Shown here: piece by piece, positions 1-9,120 of the stretch
Layout of the letters: each line of letters opens with the position of its first letter
Numbering within the stretch: the stretch's first letter is position 1
NCBI GenBank assembly: GCA_964586595.1
Contig: CAZPHB010000002.1
Coordinates: forward strand, 124,001-188,000
DNA from: REEB481 sp964586595
GTDB lineage: Bacteria; Bacteroidota; Bacteroidia; NS11-12g; UBA955
Direction: 5' to 3'
Length of the DNA stretch: 64,000 bases
The notes under the pieces: model-generated
Databases searched by the model: none
What the model saw: only the letters and a program-made list of their open reading frames with translations
What the model was told of the DNA's origin: nothing
Position numbers and translations under genes: made by a program

Positions 1-300
1 TTTCACCGGGAACTGCCAGGTGTTTTTATCGGTGCGGGTAAAATCAACTTTTTGGCCATCAGCCACCGCATCTACCTGTTCTACACTTTTTGCAAATTCG
101 CGCAACAAGTAGCTGCCGGGCGTCCAGGAAGGCATGCGGATGTCAAGCACCTGTTCTTTGAATCCCGTGATGTGCATGCTGACTTCAGCGTAATGCGTAT
201 GCGGCTCAGGGAAAGAAACACGGTAGTTTATGTGTGGTGTGGAAAGAAGTTCCATCATGGTCAGGCTGGTCATGCATAGCGACAAAATGGTACGGCGCAT
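1..300 (-). CDS. M61-family (glycyl aminopeptidase-like) peptidase, N-terminal part only
   Basis: The first 100 codons of a gene that runs off the left edge. The translation begins MRRTILSLCMTSLTMMELLS, a likely export signal, then the beta-rich N-terminal domain typical of M61 peptidases with the phrase SWTPGSYLLREFAK. M61 enzymes are zinc peptidases with a gluzincin (HExxH) catalytic domain and often a PDZ domain; those parts lie outside the window, so activity cannot be judged. The start is set by the ATG at 300-298, which follows an exact -7 element (306-313) by 5 nt. It is divergent from the small lipoprotein gene at 341. The family call is from recalled sequence pattern. Confidence 0.8.
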   Translation of the reverse strand, partial: MRRTILSLCMTSLTMMELLSTPHINYRVSFPEPHTHYAEVSMHITGFKEQVLDIRMPSWTPGSYLLREFAKSVEQVDAVADGQKVDFTRTDKNTWQFPVK

Positions 301-305
301 GAGCG

Positions 306-313
306 CAAAATTA
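306..313 (-). promoter_or_regulatory. -7 element TAATTTTG for the M61 gene
   Basis: Exact match to the Bacteroidota TAnnTTTG element, 5 nt before the ATG. A TTG lies 18 nt upstream of the element, the right distance for a -33 box. The predicted transcript would start at or next to the start codon. Confidence 0.6.
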
Positions 314-340
314 AGTAGCTTGCCTGCAATTCAATGGCTT

Positions 341-700
341 ATGAATGTTCGACTGATTCCATGCATTTTGATCCTTTCCCTTTATTCCTGCAGCAATTCC
401 AACAAAACAATTACTGCATGTGAACAGGAACTTGATTCTTTGGAACTCATTTTAACCGCAAACCCGAACTATGCCGCAAACAACCCTGCTGAATTCATGA
501 GTTTGCGACATGAAATAACCCAAAATTTGACCGCACTGGAACAAGATAAGACACTTTCTGCGCGTGAAGTTTCACATATAGAACTGCTTACCCTGCGCAG
601 CAGCCTGTTGTTTACCGGGGCCCTGGAAGCCGCCCTGAAAAGCACCAGGGCTCAAGCCGACAGCTTAAATACATTGAAATTGAAGCAGGCTGCAGAATAA
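341..700 (+). CDS. small hypothetical lipoprotein
   Basis: 119 residues. An N-terminal signal with lipobox LYSC (acylated Cys17) marks it as a lipoprotein exported by Sec and handled by Lgt/LspA. The rest is hydrophilic, rich in Glu, Leu and Asn and probably helical, with no domain I recognise. The ATG at 341 is chosen over in-frame upstream codons because it directly precedes the hydrophobic signal; upstream codons would overlap the divergent M61 gene. It converges on the TPR gene ending at 715. Function unknown. Confidence 0.7.
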   Translation: MNVRLIPCILILSLYSCSNSNKTITACEQELDSLELILTANPNYAANNPAEFMSLRHEITQNLTALEQDKTLSAREVSHIELLTLRSSLLFTGALEAALKSTRAQADSLNTLKLKQAAE

Positions 701-714
701 GCGCCATTCGCTGT

Positions 715-1035
715 TCAATCTCCGTATTCAAGTTCCAGTTTGGCACTTTGCAGTTCAGACCTGGCATGCTGTTCGCCAAGTTTGCCGGCCACGACAATGC
801 CCGCCTGATAAACGTCCATGGCAGCCTCTTTTTGACCATCCTGTTCCAACAACTTACCCAGGTGGTAATAGGTGGCCACATAATCAGGATGTTTTTCCAG
901 CAGCCATTCCATCAGGCGTTTGGCTTCTTCTTTGTTCCCTTGTGACACATGTTCCTGTGCCAGGGCATAATTCAAAAAAGGATCATCCGGTGATTCTTTC
1001 AGAAACTCCAACAGTTGGCTCATGCGCGGATTCAT
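715..1035 (-). CDS. TPR-repeat protein
   Basis: 106 residues covering about two to three tetratricopeptide helix pairs, for example DPFLNYALAQEH and YVATYYHLGKLLEQDG. It has no signal peptide, so it is probably a cytoplasmic protein-protein interaction module. It is the last gene of a minus-strand cluster. Its start lies inside the preceding gene (ending at 983), an overlap of 53 bp with the ATG at 1035 or 41 bp with the in-frame ATG at 1023. Such a long overlap suggests translational coupling or a later true start. Short TPR proteins of this type are common in Bacteroidota; the partner is unknown. Confidence 0.75.
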   Translation of the reverse strand: MNPRMSQLLEFLKESPDDPFLNYALAQEHVSQGNKEEAKRLMEWLLEKHPDYVATYYHLGKLLEQDGQKEAAMDVYQAGIVVAGKLGEQHARSELQSAKLELEYGD

Positions 1036-1504
1036 GCGGCAAAACTAAGGGCTTTCCCCGCATGGCTGATCGCCTCACCCTGAACAGCATCCAAACCAAA
1101 ACCACTATTAAAGCCAGGGCTGTAAAGAACAGTTTTCTGTAACGGGCCAAAGTTGATGCCAGTTGTTGAAATTCATTTGCTGCCTTCATCATGACTTTTT
1201 CATGCTTTACGGCCATTGCTGTGCTTTGGGTTTGATGCGATAAAACGATGGAATCTACGGCACGTTTCAGACTGTCCACCCTTCGGTGTGGCGTGGAATC
1301 CAGCGTAAAAAGTACAGAGGAAGTGGGAAGCGTGAATTTGGGTTCGGAATATGACCATGGCGGTGGCATATAAATGCTGCTGAGTTCCGGAAGTTGGGCC
1401 TGAAAACCGCGCTGAAGCAATGAATCCGGAATATGTATTGGCCCCGGTTGCGCAACAACGGCAGTGGAAACCAGCAGCAGCGGCATGATGAATAATCGTT
1501 TCAT
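983..1504 (-). CDS. hypothetical single-span membrane protein with signal peptide
   Basis: 173 residues: signal peptide (about 1-19, ending VVAQ), a Pro-rich extracytoplasmic part, a helical stretch with many Asp, Ser and Lys, one transmembrane helix at about 124-141 (LFFTALALIVVLVWMLF) and a short basic tail. I do not recognise the family. Its ATG overlaps the stop of the ARPP-1-like gene by 4 nt (TCAT at 1501-1504), so the two are probably translated together. Likely an envelope protein with its bulk in the periplasm. Confidence 0.65.
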   Translation of the reverse strand: MKRLFIMPLLLVSTAVVAQPGPIHIPDSLLQRGFQAQLPELSSIYMPPPWSYSEPKFTLPTSSVLFTLDSTPHRRVDSLKRAVDSIVLSHQTQSTAMAVKHEKVMMKAANEFQQLASTLARYRKLFFTALALIVVLVWMLFRVRRSAMRGKPLVLPHESAHEPTVGVSERITG

Positions 1505-2580
1505 TTCCCTGCTTTGTAGTAGTTGATGTGTAATTTGCTGTTGCCCGATTTCAACATGGTACCGTTATCCTGAATGCGCTGTTCCTGTTTTTGTTCTTCG
1601 TGCAGCAACTCATCCAGAAATGCCAGCACTTTACTCGCGGCAATGCTGACCACTGCACCAGAGGTAATGGCTTCTACAGCTGCTGACTTTATAAGGTTTG
1701 GCGACTGCTGTCGGAACAACTGATTGTTGGCAAACAGGTCGCAGGAAATAATGCTGTCGCCGGTAACGGCAACAAATCCGATATAGCCTGAATCCTGTGT
1801 CATCAGTTTTTCGAAGTGCTTCAGGTATGCAGGTAATTCTTTGTTGATTTTTTCTGAATTGGCAATGGCGGCATAAGTACCGGAACTGGATGAAGTACCG
1901 GCCGCCCGGTTCTTCTGGGCAACCTTGCTCCATACTTCTCCCTGATTCTTTTCAACCACCGCAGCCTTGCGCACCGATGGTGAGGTTACACCAAAGGTGT
2001 TGTTGAACGTATAACCGCTGCCGTTGGGCGTCCACCTTCCTTGCTCCACGCAAAAAACCGGCACCTGCACCGGCCCGGAATTGGGAGGCAGCAATACATC
2101 TTTTCCAACTACGCGGTCTTGCTTTCCACCGGTAACCACTTCTCCGGCCAGCACCAAAACAGTGTCCTTGCCGGTATTCAAAAAAACGAGCGTATTCACA
2201 GTTCCACCCTGCAGTTCGGTAACCTTAATGGTCCCTTTGGCCAGGGCGTCTTTGAAACTTGTATAGTTGCCCAGTCCGCGATGTGCCTTTACAAATTCAG
2301 GTTCGGAAGAGATCATGTACAAGCGGAGGTTGCCAAAGGTGAACCGCTGCTCTTCCGCACTCAGCTCCTGTTTCATTTTCTGTCCTTTATCGCCAAATGC
2401 CCAGTTGTAGGAAGTGGGGGCAGCTCCGTTGTTTTCATTGCTGATGCGATACACCGTATCGGTCTGTGACACCTTGTTGTTGAACAGCTTCAGGTTTTCC
2501 TTATTGTACTGTGCGTGTACCTGGCCGGCAAAGCCAAAGGCTACGAACATGAGGATGCGGGCGGTGATGATTTGTTGCAT
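1501..2580 (-). CDS. secreted ARPP-1/DUF6569-like protein
   Basis: 359 residues with a signal peptide (about 1-23, ending QVHA). The core has the conserved phrases LVLAGEVVTGGKQDR, VVGKDVLLPP and VPVFCVEQGRW, which I recall from the ARPP-1 family (ARG and rhodanese-phosphatase-superfamily associated protein domain). The family has no established biochemical activity; the conserved Gly, Asp, Arg and Cys residues sit in a putative binding fold. It heads a three-gene minus-strand cluster. Family assignment is from memory of the motif. Confidence 0.7.
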   Translation of the reverse strand: MQQIITARILMFVAFGFAGQVHAQYNKENLKLFNNKVSQTDTVYRISNENNGAAPTSYNWAFGDKGQKMKQELSAEEQRFTFGNLRLYMISSEPEFVKAHRGLGNYTSFKDALAKGTIKVTELQGGTVNTLVFLNTGKDTVLVLAGEVVTGGKQDRVVGKDVLLPPNSGPVQVPVFCVEQGRWTPNGSGYTFNNTFGVTSPSVRKAAVVEKNQGEVWSKVAQKNRAAGTSSSSGTYAAIANSEKINKELPAYLKHFEKLMTQDSGYIGFVAVTGDSIISCDLFANNQLFRQQSPNLIKSAAVEAITSGAVVSIAASKVLAFLDELLHEEQKQEQRIQDNGTMLKSGNSKLHINYYKAGK

Positions 2581-2745
2581 GATGTGTTTATTGGTTCTTC
2601 AAAGCTGGAGCATCTTTCCAGATGCAAAAGCCGCAATGAGCCAACGGTACGGTTCATTGAGTAAACGGGTCAAACTGGCTGACGAAGCTGCCTAAACCGG
2701 GCTGATGGCCAATGGTTTCAGACATGTTACTTGGTGCTCGTGCAT

Positions 2746-2753
2746 TAAATTTG
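2746..2753 (+). promoter_or_regulatory. -7 element TAAATTTG for the histidine kinase
   Basis: Exact TAnnTTTG match ending 4 nt before the TTG start codon at 2758. It also contains the in-frame stop codon TAA (2746-2748) that closes the frame upstream, so the coding region cannot extend further left. Confidence 0.55.
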
Positions 2754-2757
2754 TGCG

Positions 2758-4626
2758 TTGCGCTGTCAAAAACTTCTGTTGTTCGCTTTGTGTATCCGGG
2801 CTTTTGCTGCCGATGCTCAGAAAGCTCCTGAGCCAAGGGGTGGAATCATCATCATGGATGAAGCTGAACGCATCGAATACAGCCAGCCGGCGCGAAGCAT
2901 GGAACTGGCCACAGAGGCCCTTGCCCTTGCCGTTAAAGAACAGAATGAGGTTGAAATCACACGGTGTTACCTGCTTTTGGGGCGACTGCACCTGAACAAT
3001 GGCAACAAAGAGCGCGCGGCTGAATTGCTGGAAAAGGCTTCAACAGGTTATGGTAAACTTCAAAATGCAGCGGCAAAAGCTGAGTCAGACAAGCTGTTGG
3101 CTCTGGCTTTAGAAGGCTCTGGAAAACTGGATAAAGCTGCAGTGGTTCAGAAGAATTACATGAACTCTTCTGCCATTTCTAAAAAGGAAAAAATCAGGGC
3201 CAGCAGCAAAAATGCAGAAATCCTGTACCGAAATGGTTTAAAGGCAGAAGCAAAGAAAGAATTGGAACAAAACCTAATAGAGGTTCAAAAAGACACCCTG
3301 GTGAAACTCGAATTTATGAACCAGCTGCAGGGTATTTACGGTCAGTTGGGCGATACCGTGGCCACACTGAGGCTTGCTCAGGAAAACATAGGATTTTTAT
3401 CGCAGTCTAAATCCAGCGACGCCGCCACCTATGCCTGGAAATTCGGCGACGCCCTGATCAACTCCGGAAACCTGAGCAGCAGCCTGAGCATGAACGAGCA
3501 ATTGCTGATAGGCGCGCTGGACAACAACAATTACCTTGTGGCCCGACAAGCTTACTTAAACCTGGGGAATACATACAGTCAAACCGAAAATTATCCGCGT
3601 GCGCTGAGCATGTTCACTGCGGGTTATGAAACAGCGGTACAACATTCAGATGACCTGGGTGCTCAGGAAGCACTGTTGCACATTGCTGAAGCGAAGGAAA
3701 AAACCGGCGATTGGGTCGGTGCATTGCAAGCCTACCGGAATTACACTGCCTTCAGAGATTCATTTCGCCACCTGGAAGTACTTGCAGAGGTGCGCAAGCT
3801 CGGCCTGAACGAACAGTTTGCCAAACAGGAACAGCGCATCAAAACGCTGGAAACAGACCAGATCAGGCGGGACTGGGAACTACAGAAACAAAAACAGGCC
3901 ATCATGATATTGGGCTTTGCGTTGCTGCTCTTCCTGATCCTGTTGTTTTTGTTGTACCGCACCCTAAAGGCCAAGCAAAGGGCCAACCTCAGAAACAGAT
4001 TACAGTCGCTGCGCAACCAAATGAATCCGCATTTCATTTTCAATTCCCTGAACTCAGTCAACCATTACATCAGCCTGCACCAGGAACGCGAGGCGAACCG
4101 CTATCTGAGCACCTTCAGCACCCTGATGCGCAACGTGATGGGCAATTCAGGTAAAGATTTTATCAGCCTGCGGGAAGAATTGGACATGTTGCGCATTTAT
4201 ACCGATCTGGAGCAGGCCCGATTTTCGGATAAGTTTGAAATTCTTTGGGAAATGGAAGATGATTTACCGCTGGATGAGTTACAGGTGCCTCCGCTTTTGC
4301 TTCAGCCTTATGTGGAAAATGCCGTGTGGCATGGTCTGCGCTATAAGGAAGAGCGGGGTTTACTTCAAATTCACATAGGCATGTCGGAAGGATTCTTGTT
4401 GTGCTCGGTAACAGACAACGGCATCGGCAGAAATCGCAGCAAGCAACTGAAAACCGAAAACCAAAAACGAAGCACCGGAACAGGACTTAAAAACACAGAA
4501 GAACGAATCAACATTTTGAATAAACTCTACAAAACAGGGGTTCTGGTGAACATAGAAGATGTAAGCCCACAAGCCGGAACGCGGGTGCGTATATTAATTC
4601 CATTAAAATCAATCGCTGCCGCATGA
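2758..4626 (+). CDS. LytS-type sensor histidine kinase with TPR sensor region
   Basis: 622 residues. Signal-like N-terminus (LLLFALCIRAFAADAQ), a periplasmic TPR array (about 30-360), a coiled-coil linker, one membrane helix (about 380-400, IMILGFALLLFLILLFLLY) and a cytoplasmic His_kinase (PF06580) plus HATPase domain. The H-box reads NQMNPHFIFNSLN with His425; the N-box PYVENAVWHG and G-box TGTGLKNTEERI are intact. It should autophosphorylate on His and pass phosphate to the LytTR regulator encoded next, with a 4-nt ATGA overlap. The start is TTG at 2758: an in-frame stop lies at 2746 and the next ATG (2851) would remove the signal. TPR-type LytS kinases are abundant in Bacteroidota; the signal sensed is unknown. 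Confidence 0.9.
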   Translation: MRCQKLLLFALCIRAFAADAQKAPEPRGGIIIMDEAERIEYSQPARSMELATEALALAVKEQNEVEITRCYLLLGRLHLNNGNKERAAELLEKASTGYGKLQNAAAKAESDKLLALALEGSGKLDKAAVVQKNYMNSSAISKKEKIRASSKNAEILYRNGLKAEAKKELEQNLIEVQKDTLVKLEFMNQLQGIYGQLGDTVATLRLAQENIGFLSQSKSSDAATYAWKFGDALINSGNLSSSLSMNEQLLIGALDNNNYLVARQAYLNLGNTYSQTENYPRALSMFTAGYETAVQHSDDLGAQEALLHIAEAKEKTGDWVGALQAYRNYTAFRDSFRHLEVLAEVRKLGLNEQFAKQEQRIKTLETDQIRRDWELQKQKQAIMILGFALLLFLILLFLLYRTLKAKQRANLRNRLQSLRNQMNPHFIFNSLNSVNHYISLHQEREANRYLSTFSTLMRNVMGNSGKDFISLREELDMLRIYTDLEQARFSDKFEILWEMEDDLPLDELQVPPLLLQPYVENAVWHGLRYKEERGLLQIHIGMSEGFLLCSVTDNGIGRNRSKQLKTENQKRSTGTGLKNTEERINILNKLYKTGVLVNIEDVSPQAGTRVRILIPLKSIAAA

Positions 4627-5384
4627 GCACCAAAATCCGCGCATTGATTGCCGATGATGAACAATCTTCCAGGGAAACACTGTGGCATTACGTGCAGCGT
4701 TATTGTCCGCAATTGGAGCTGATTGGCGAGGCAAAAGATGTACGCGAATGCATTCATCAAATCCGTGAATTGAAACCCGACCTGGTATTTTTGGATGTGG
4801 AAATGCCCTATGGAAATGCATTCGATGTGCTGGAGGAAACTTCTGAGCTTCCGTACAAAACCATATTTGTAACTGCTTACAGCGAATACGCCCTGCGCGC
4901 ACTCAACGCAAGTGCATCTTATTACCTGCTCAAGCCGCTGAATATTGATGAATTGGTACGCGCCGTTGAAAAAATTGCCACCCACGACCAAAATCCCAAC
5001 GTGTTGCAGTCTGGTGTGATCAGAGAAAACCTAAGCAGCGGTAAAATCCGAAAAATACTCATCCCCACGCTCAATGGATTTGAAGTATTGAAGGTTGATG
5101 AAATCATGCGCATCAGCGGAAACGGGAACTATACCGACCTGCATCTGAGCGGACAGCGTCGCAAAACCGTGAGCCGCGTACTGAAGTACTTTGAACAACT
5201 GTTGCAGGCCGACGGTTTCCTGCGCGTGCACAAAAGCCACCTTGTGAATATGGAGTATGCCGTGGCTTGGCAACGAGGCAAAGGCGGGATTCTGCAGCTG
5301 AGCGACGGCAGCGAAGTGGAAGTTTCTCCACAAAAAAAAGAAGAAGTATTGCGGTGCCTTGGGAATGGTTCGGCATTCAGCTGA
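4623..5384 (+). CDS. LytTR-family response regulator
   Basis: 253 residues. The receiver domain (about 5-120) carries Asp11/Asp12, phospho-acceptor Asp58 in LVFLDVEMP, Thr84 and Lys104. The C-terminal LytTR DNA-binding domain (about 140-250) has RISGNGNYTDLHL and FLRVHKSHLVN. It is the output partner of the adjacent LytS-type kinase; start and stop overlap by 4 nt. LytTR proteins bind pairs of imperfect direct repeats at promoters; the regulon cannot be read from this window. The 3' end overlaps the convergent alanine dehydrogenase gene by 8 bp. Confidence 0.95.
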   Translation: MSTKIRALIADDEQSSRETLWHYVQRYCPQLELIGEAKDVRECIHQIRELKPDLVFLDVEMPYGNAFDVLEETSELPYKTIFVTAYSEYALRALNASASYYLLKPLNIDELVRAVEKIATHDQNPNVLQSGVIRENLSSGKIRKILIPTLNGFEVLKVDEIMRISGNGNYTDLHLSGQRRKTVSRVLKYFEQLLQADGFLRVHKSHLVNMEYAVAWQRGKGGILQLSDGSEVEVSPQKKEEVLRCLGNGSAFS

Positions 5385-6600
5385 ACATCCCTATCAGCAA
5401 GTTGATATCCTGATAGCGCATGTTGTAATGTTCGGCCAGGGTTTTGTTGGTCAGCAGCCCTTTCAGCAAATACGTTCCTTTTCTGGCGCCCGCACGAAAG
5501 CGCAAGTACTCATGAAATCCGCCTGTTTCTGCCATATCCATGAGCAATGGCGTGAAGATGTTACTCAGGGCATAACTCGCCGTTCTGCTTACTCTGGAAG
5601 CGATATTGGGCACACAATAGTGAATCACCTCGTGGCGACGGTAAATGGGCTTTTCATGATTGGTAACTTCACTGGTTTCAAAATTTCCGCCTCGGTCAAT
5701 ACTCACATCAATCATCACGCTTCGGGGCCGCATCTGCATCACCATTTGTTCGGTAACAACCACCGGGCTTCGACCTGATTTTCCGCGCAGTGCGCCAATC
5801 ACTACGTCGCTTGCCGATAAAGCATGCGACAATACATTGGGATGAATCGTGCTGGTATAGATACTTCGCCCGAGCAAGTTCTGCAATCGGCGAAGCCGGT
5901 ACACATTATTGTCGAATACCTTTACATTGGCACCCAGGGCAAGTGCTGTTCTGGCTGCATATTCACCAACAGCACCTGCACCGATAATCACCACCTGGGT
6001 GGGTGGAATACCGGCAAAGCCGCCCAATAGCTCACCTTTCCCTACCTGACTGTTGGTGAGCAACTCGGCGGCAATCATGATGCTGGCAGTTCCGGCCATT
6101 TCGCTCATGGCCCGGATGATGGGCAAAGCACCTGAATCATCTTCAAGAAACTCATAAGCCAGCGCATTTACGCGCTTGTCCATCAATTTGCGCAACAACA
6201 ATTCATCCAACTGATCCAACTGTAATGCGCTGATGATGAGTTGGCCCGGATGCATCAAATCCACTTCCTTTGAAGTTGGCGGATCTATTTTCAGGATGAT
6301 GTTGCTTTTGTAAACTTCTTCTTTAGTGGTCGCGATTTCTGCACCGGCTTCGCTGTAATGCTGGTCGGTAAAATGTGATGCTTTACCGGCATCTGACTCC
6401 ACCACTACCCTATGTCCATTGGCAGTGAGGTACGAAACAGAGCTTGGAGTGAGTGCAACCCTGTTTTCCTGAAAAGTAATTTCCTTGGGAATTCCTATAT
6501 ACAAACCTCCGTTTTTCGACTTGATTGCCATCGCCTTGGGCTGGGCTTCAAGCGCAGATTGTTCCTCTGGAGCAGTGAATTCTGGTAAGTTTATGGACAT
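5377..6600 (-). CDS. ald: alanine dehydrogenase
   Basis: 407 residues of the alanine dehydrogenase/PNT family, which interconverts L-alanine and pyruvate plus ammonia with NAD. The N-terminal catalytic domain has IGIPKEITFQENRVALTP; the nucleotide-binding Rossmann loop is VVIIGAGAVGEYAART; PNT-type C-terminal motifs include PNIASRVSRTASYALSN. Compared with about 370 residues in classical Ald there is an N-terminal extension of about 30 residues (MSINLPEFTAPEEQ...), usual in Bacteroidota members. A near-consensus -7 element (TAAATATG) ends 3 nt before the ATG. It could supply pyruvate or recycle amino-acid nitrogen. Confidence 0.9.
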   Translation of the reverse strand: MSINLPEFTAPEEQSALEAQPKAMAIKSKNGGLYIGIPKEITFQENRVALTPSSVSYLTANGHRVVVESDAGKASHFTDQHYSEAGAEIATTKEEVYKSNIILKIDPPTSKEVDLMHPGQLIISALQLDQLDELLLRKLMDKRVNALAYEFLEDDSGALPIIRAMSEMAGTASIMIAAELLTNSQVGKGELLGGFAGIPPTQVVIIGAGAVGEYAARTALALGANVKVFDNNVYRLRRLQNLLGRSIYTSTIHPNVLSHALSASDVVIGALRGKSGRSPVVVTEQMVMQMRPRSVMIDVSIDRGGNFETSEVTNHEKPIYRRHEVIHYCVPNIASRVSRTASYALSNIFTPLLMDMAETGGFHEYLRFRAGARKGTYLLKGLLTNKTLAEHYNMRYQDINLLIGMFS

Positions 6601-6769
6601 ATTTAGGGTATTGTATCTTTTTTACTACGTTCACTCAACTGCTGTCATCATCCAGCCATGCCGGCATATTGAACTTTGAACCGGGGAGTTTTTTGCTCAA
6701 ATCTACAAAATATGCACAGTTGAACGGACGTTTTATGCACAGTTGGTTTCAATTGGCGCACATGAGGCT

Positions 6770-6777
6770 TAATTTTG
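6770..6777 (+). promoter_or_regulatory. -7 element TAATTTTG for the MltD-like gene
   Basis: Exact TAnnTTTG match, 9 nt before the GTG at 6787. It decides the start: an upstream in-frame TTG (6775) lies inside the element and cannot be used if this is the promoter. Confidence 0.5.
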
Positions 6778-6786
6778 CAGGAAGTA

Positions 6787-8055
6787 GTGAAGCACCGGAA
6801 GCACAAATTCAAACAGGCAAGCATCATTTCGGGAATTGTTTCCTGTTTATTTCTGCTGCTACCTGAACTTAGGGCACAGGTTCCTGTAGCCATACCTGAA
6901 ACCCAAAACAGCCTGAACAGAATCGACAGCCTGACTTGTTTGTTTTTGGAAAATATTCCAAATCACGACGCATTTCGCTGCGAACGTGACTGGTTCGGCC
7001 AATTGAGTGCCTCTGATTTTAACGCACAAATGCTGATGCTTGGCAGTGCCATCCCTTTTCAATACAATGTTTTTGTCAAACAGCATTTATCCTCACTGAA
7101 TATCGCCGCTCCGGCTTATTTCGACCGCCTGCACCAACGGAAGTTACTGTATTTCCCCATGTTTGAACAGGTGCTCGACCGTTACAACCTTCCGCAGGAA
7201 CTGAAATATGTTTCCATCATTGAATCAAGCCTGAATCCCAATGCGGTTTCCTGGTGCGGCGCCACAGGTTTGTGGCAGTTCATGCCCTATACGGGAAAAA
7301 TGTACGACATGCGCATCGACCAGTATGTGGACGAGCGCAAGAGCATCATTCAGAGTACAGAAAAAGCCTGCGAGTTTTTCAAATCCAGTTACGACTTATT
7401 TGGCGATTGGCTATTGGCCATTGCTTCATACAACTGCGGTCCGGGCAATGTAAAAAAGGCCATCGCCCGCAGTGGGGGCAAAAAAACCTTCTGGGAAATC
7501 AAACCCTTCCTGCCCAAAGAAACCCAAAACTACATCCCACGCTTTCTGGCGATGGCCTACGTGATGAATTTTACGCACCTGGGCGACGACGGACAAAATG
7601 GACGTTCCCTGCTTACGGCAAGGGTTTCTGTAGATTCGTTGGTTCATTTGGAGCACATTGCCAAAGTGCTTGATGTTCCGGTTCAGGAAATCAAAGCGTA
7701 CAATGAGCACTACATCAAACAGGTAGTACCCAACTCAGGCAAAAATGAAATTGTGCTTCCTTATCATTTGGCCATGAGCTATCTGGAACGGGAGCAGGAA
7801 ATCTTTACCTATTCCAGAGCACAAATTGCCATTGCCAAAGCCGCTGAACCCGTTTATGAAAAGCAAACCACAACGGTTTATCATAAAGTAAAAAAGGGCG
7901 AATCATTGTACAGCATTGCCACAAAACACAAAGTAACCGTTGCACAAATACGGTCATGGAACAAACTAAGCAAGGCTCCGCTGAAAACCGGACAAACTTT
8001 GGTGATTAAAAAATCTACCTGGGTGAAAAAAAGTGCAGACCTGTCCGCTCTTTAA
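6787..8055 (+). CDS. mltD: membrane-bound lytic murein transglycosylase D-like (SLT plus LysM)
   Basis: 422 residues from the GTG at 6787. Signal segment (IISGIVSCLFLLLPELRAQ), then a lytic transglycosylase domain with catalytic Glu146 in SIIESSLNP, followed by GLWQFMPYTGKMY and ASYNCGPGNVKKAI, the family's standard motifs. A C-terminal LysM domain (about 365-410, VKKGESLYSIATKHKVTVAQI) binds peptidoglycan. It cleaves the MurNAc-GlcNAc bond with formation of 1,6-anhydroMurNAc. Only one LysM is clear, fewer than in E. coli MltD. It is followed by DUF4837, a pairing seen in many Bacteroidota. Confidence 0.9.
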   Translation: MKHRKHKFKQASIISGIVSCLFLLLPELRAQVPVAIPETQNSLNRIDSLTCLFLENIPNHDAFRCERDWFGQLSASDFNAQMLMLGSAIPFQYNVFVKQHLSSLNIAAPAYFDRLHQRKLLYFPMFEQVLDRYNLPQELKYVSIIESSLNPNAVSWCGATGLWQFMPYTGKMYDMRIDQYVDERKSIIQSTEKACEFFKSSYDLFGDWLLAIASYNCGPGNVKKAIARSGGKKTFWEIKPFLPKETQNYIPRFLAMAYVMNFTHLGDDGQNGRSLLTARVSVDSLVHLEHIAKVLDVPVQEIKAYNEHYIKQVVPNSGKNEIVLPYHLAMSYLEREQEIFTYSRAQIAIAKAAEPVYEKQTTTVYHKVKKGESLYSIATKHKVTVAQIRSWNKLSKAPLKTGQTLVIKKSTWVKKSADLSAL

Positions 8056-8084
8056 TCTTCATCAGAAAAGCCTGACCACTTCCC

Positions 8085-8092
8085 TAGCTTTG
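8085..8092 (+). promoter_or_regulatory. -7 element TAGCTTTG for the DUF4837 gene
   Basis: Exact TAnnTTTG match, 5 nt before the first of three consecutive ATG codons (8098, 8101, 8104). Confidence 0.5.
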
Positions 8093-8097
8093 CATTG

Positions 8098-9120
8098 ATG
8101 ATGATGCGCGTATTGTTGTTAAATATTTCGGTATTGTTGCTTCTTTCCTGCGGGAATGCCGGAAAACAAAAGATATTGATGCAGGCACAGGGAATGCCTG
8201 CTGAAGTGCTGATTGTTGCTGCACCAGGCTCCGATTCATGGTTGAATCGCGCATTGGATTCCGGTATTGGCGGACCAAATAAAGGTTTAATTCCGGCAGA
8301 ACCGATGTATCACTGCGCACTGCTGGACCCGAAACAGGCCGCCGGCGATGCTTTGGGCACATCCCTGCTCGTTTTGGTGAAGCAAGCCGAGCTATCGAAC
8401 AAAAAACTGAACCGCCTTTGGGAGGAAGCTGCTGGAAAAGCAGAAAAAAAATCTGGTGTGCTGGTGGCAAAAGATGTTTGGGCCAAAAATCAAACCGTTT
8501 TCCTGCTGAATGCACCACAAGAGCTGCATGAGGCCTCCTTGGCAGGCCTCCTCCATACATCTGAATGCGCCCAGGGATTGATGGGCGGACTGATTCCAAA
8601 CCAATATTCCGACAGCGTGATGAACAGGGTTGCCGGCGACTTTGGATTTAAGTTTCCGCTTCCGCCTCAGTTTCGATTGGTACAATCGAACAAAGAAATG
8701 CTCTGGTTTATTTGGGAAGGACGAGACTTTAGGGCAAACCTATGGGTGAACATTACCCCTGATACCAACAGTGTGGTAAACCTGGCACAAATGATTCAAA
8801 CCAGAGACACATTCGCCCGCCGTTATGTACGCGGCAATCAGGGGTGGCCAATGATGACCAGCAAAAGCAGTGAATTTCCAAGTTTTACACACCCATTGAA
8901 CCAAACTCCGGGCTGGTGTGGCTGGTGGACCATCAACGGGCAGTGGCAGCGCGGGCCGTTCCGCAGGTTCCAGTTCATTGATCAATCAGGACAAAGAACC
9001 ATTTGGCTGGAAGGATTCCTGGAGGCTCCGGAAATTCCGCAAAGCGCCTATTACCGGATGTTTGACATCATTGCTGCCGGATTTCAATGGACAAGCAACA
9101 ACACGGCCCGAAATCCATGA
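8098..9120 (+). CDS. DUF4837-family lipoprotein
   Basis: About 340 residues. Signal and lipobox (LLLLSCGNAG) show a lipoprotein. The body matches the Bacteroidota-restricted DUF4837 family: LPPQFRLVQSNKEMLWF, Trp-rich WGWWTINGQWQRGPFRRFQF and C-terminal YYRMFDIIAAGFQW. No activity is established; its regular place beside a lytic transglycosylase suggests an envelope role (inference). Three ATG codons in a row make the exact start uncertain by two residues. The stop overlaps the purN start (ATGA), so purN is translationally coupled to it. Confidence 0.85.
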   Translation: MMMRVLLLNISVLLLLSCGNAGKQKILMQAQGMPAEVLIVAAPGSDSWLNRALDSGIGGPNKGLIPAEPMYHCALLDPKQAAGDALGTSLLVLVKQAELSNKKLNRLWEEAAGKAEKKSGVLVAKDVWAKNQTVFLLNAPQELHEASLAGLLHTSECAQGLMGGLIPNQYSDSVMNRVAGDFGFKFPLPPQFRLVQSNKEMLWFIWEGRDFRANLWVNITPDTNSVVNLAQMIQTRDTFARRYVRGNQGWPMMTSKSSEFPSFTHPLNQTPGWCGWWTINGQWQRGPFRRFQFIDQSGQRTIWLEGFLEAPEIPQSAYYRMFDIIAAGFQWTSNNTARNP

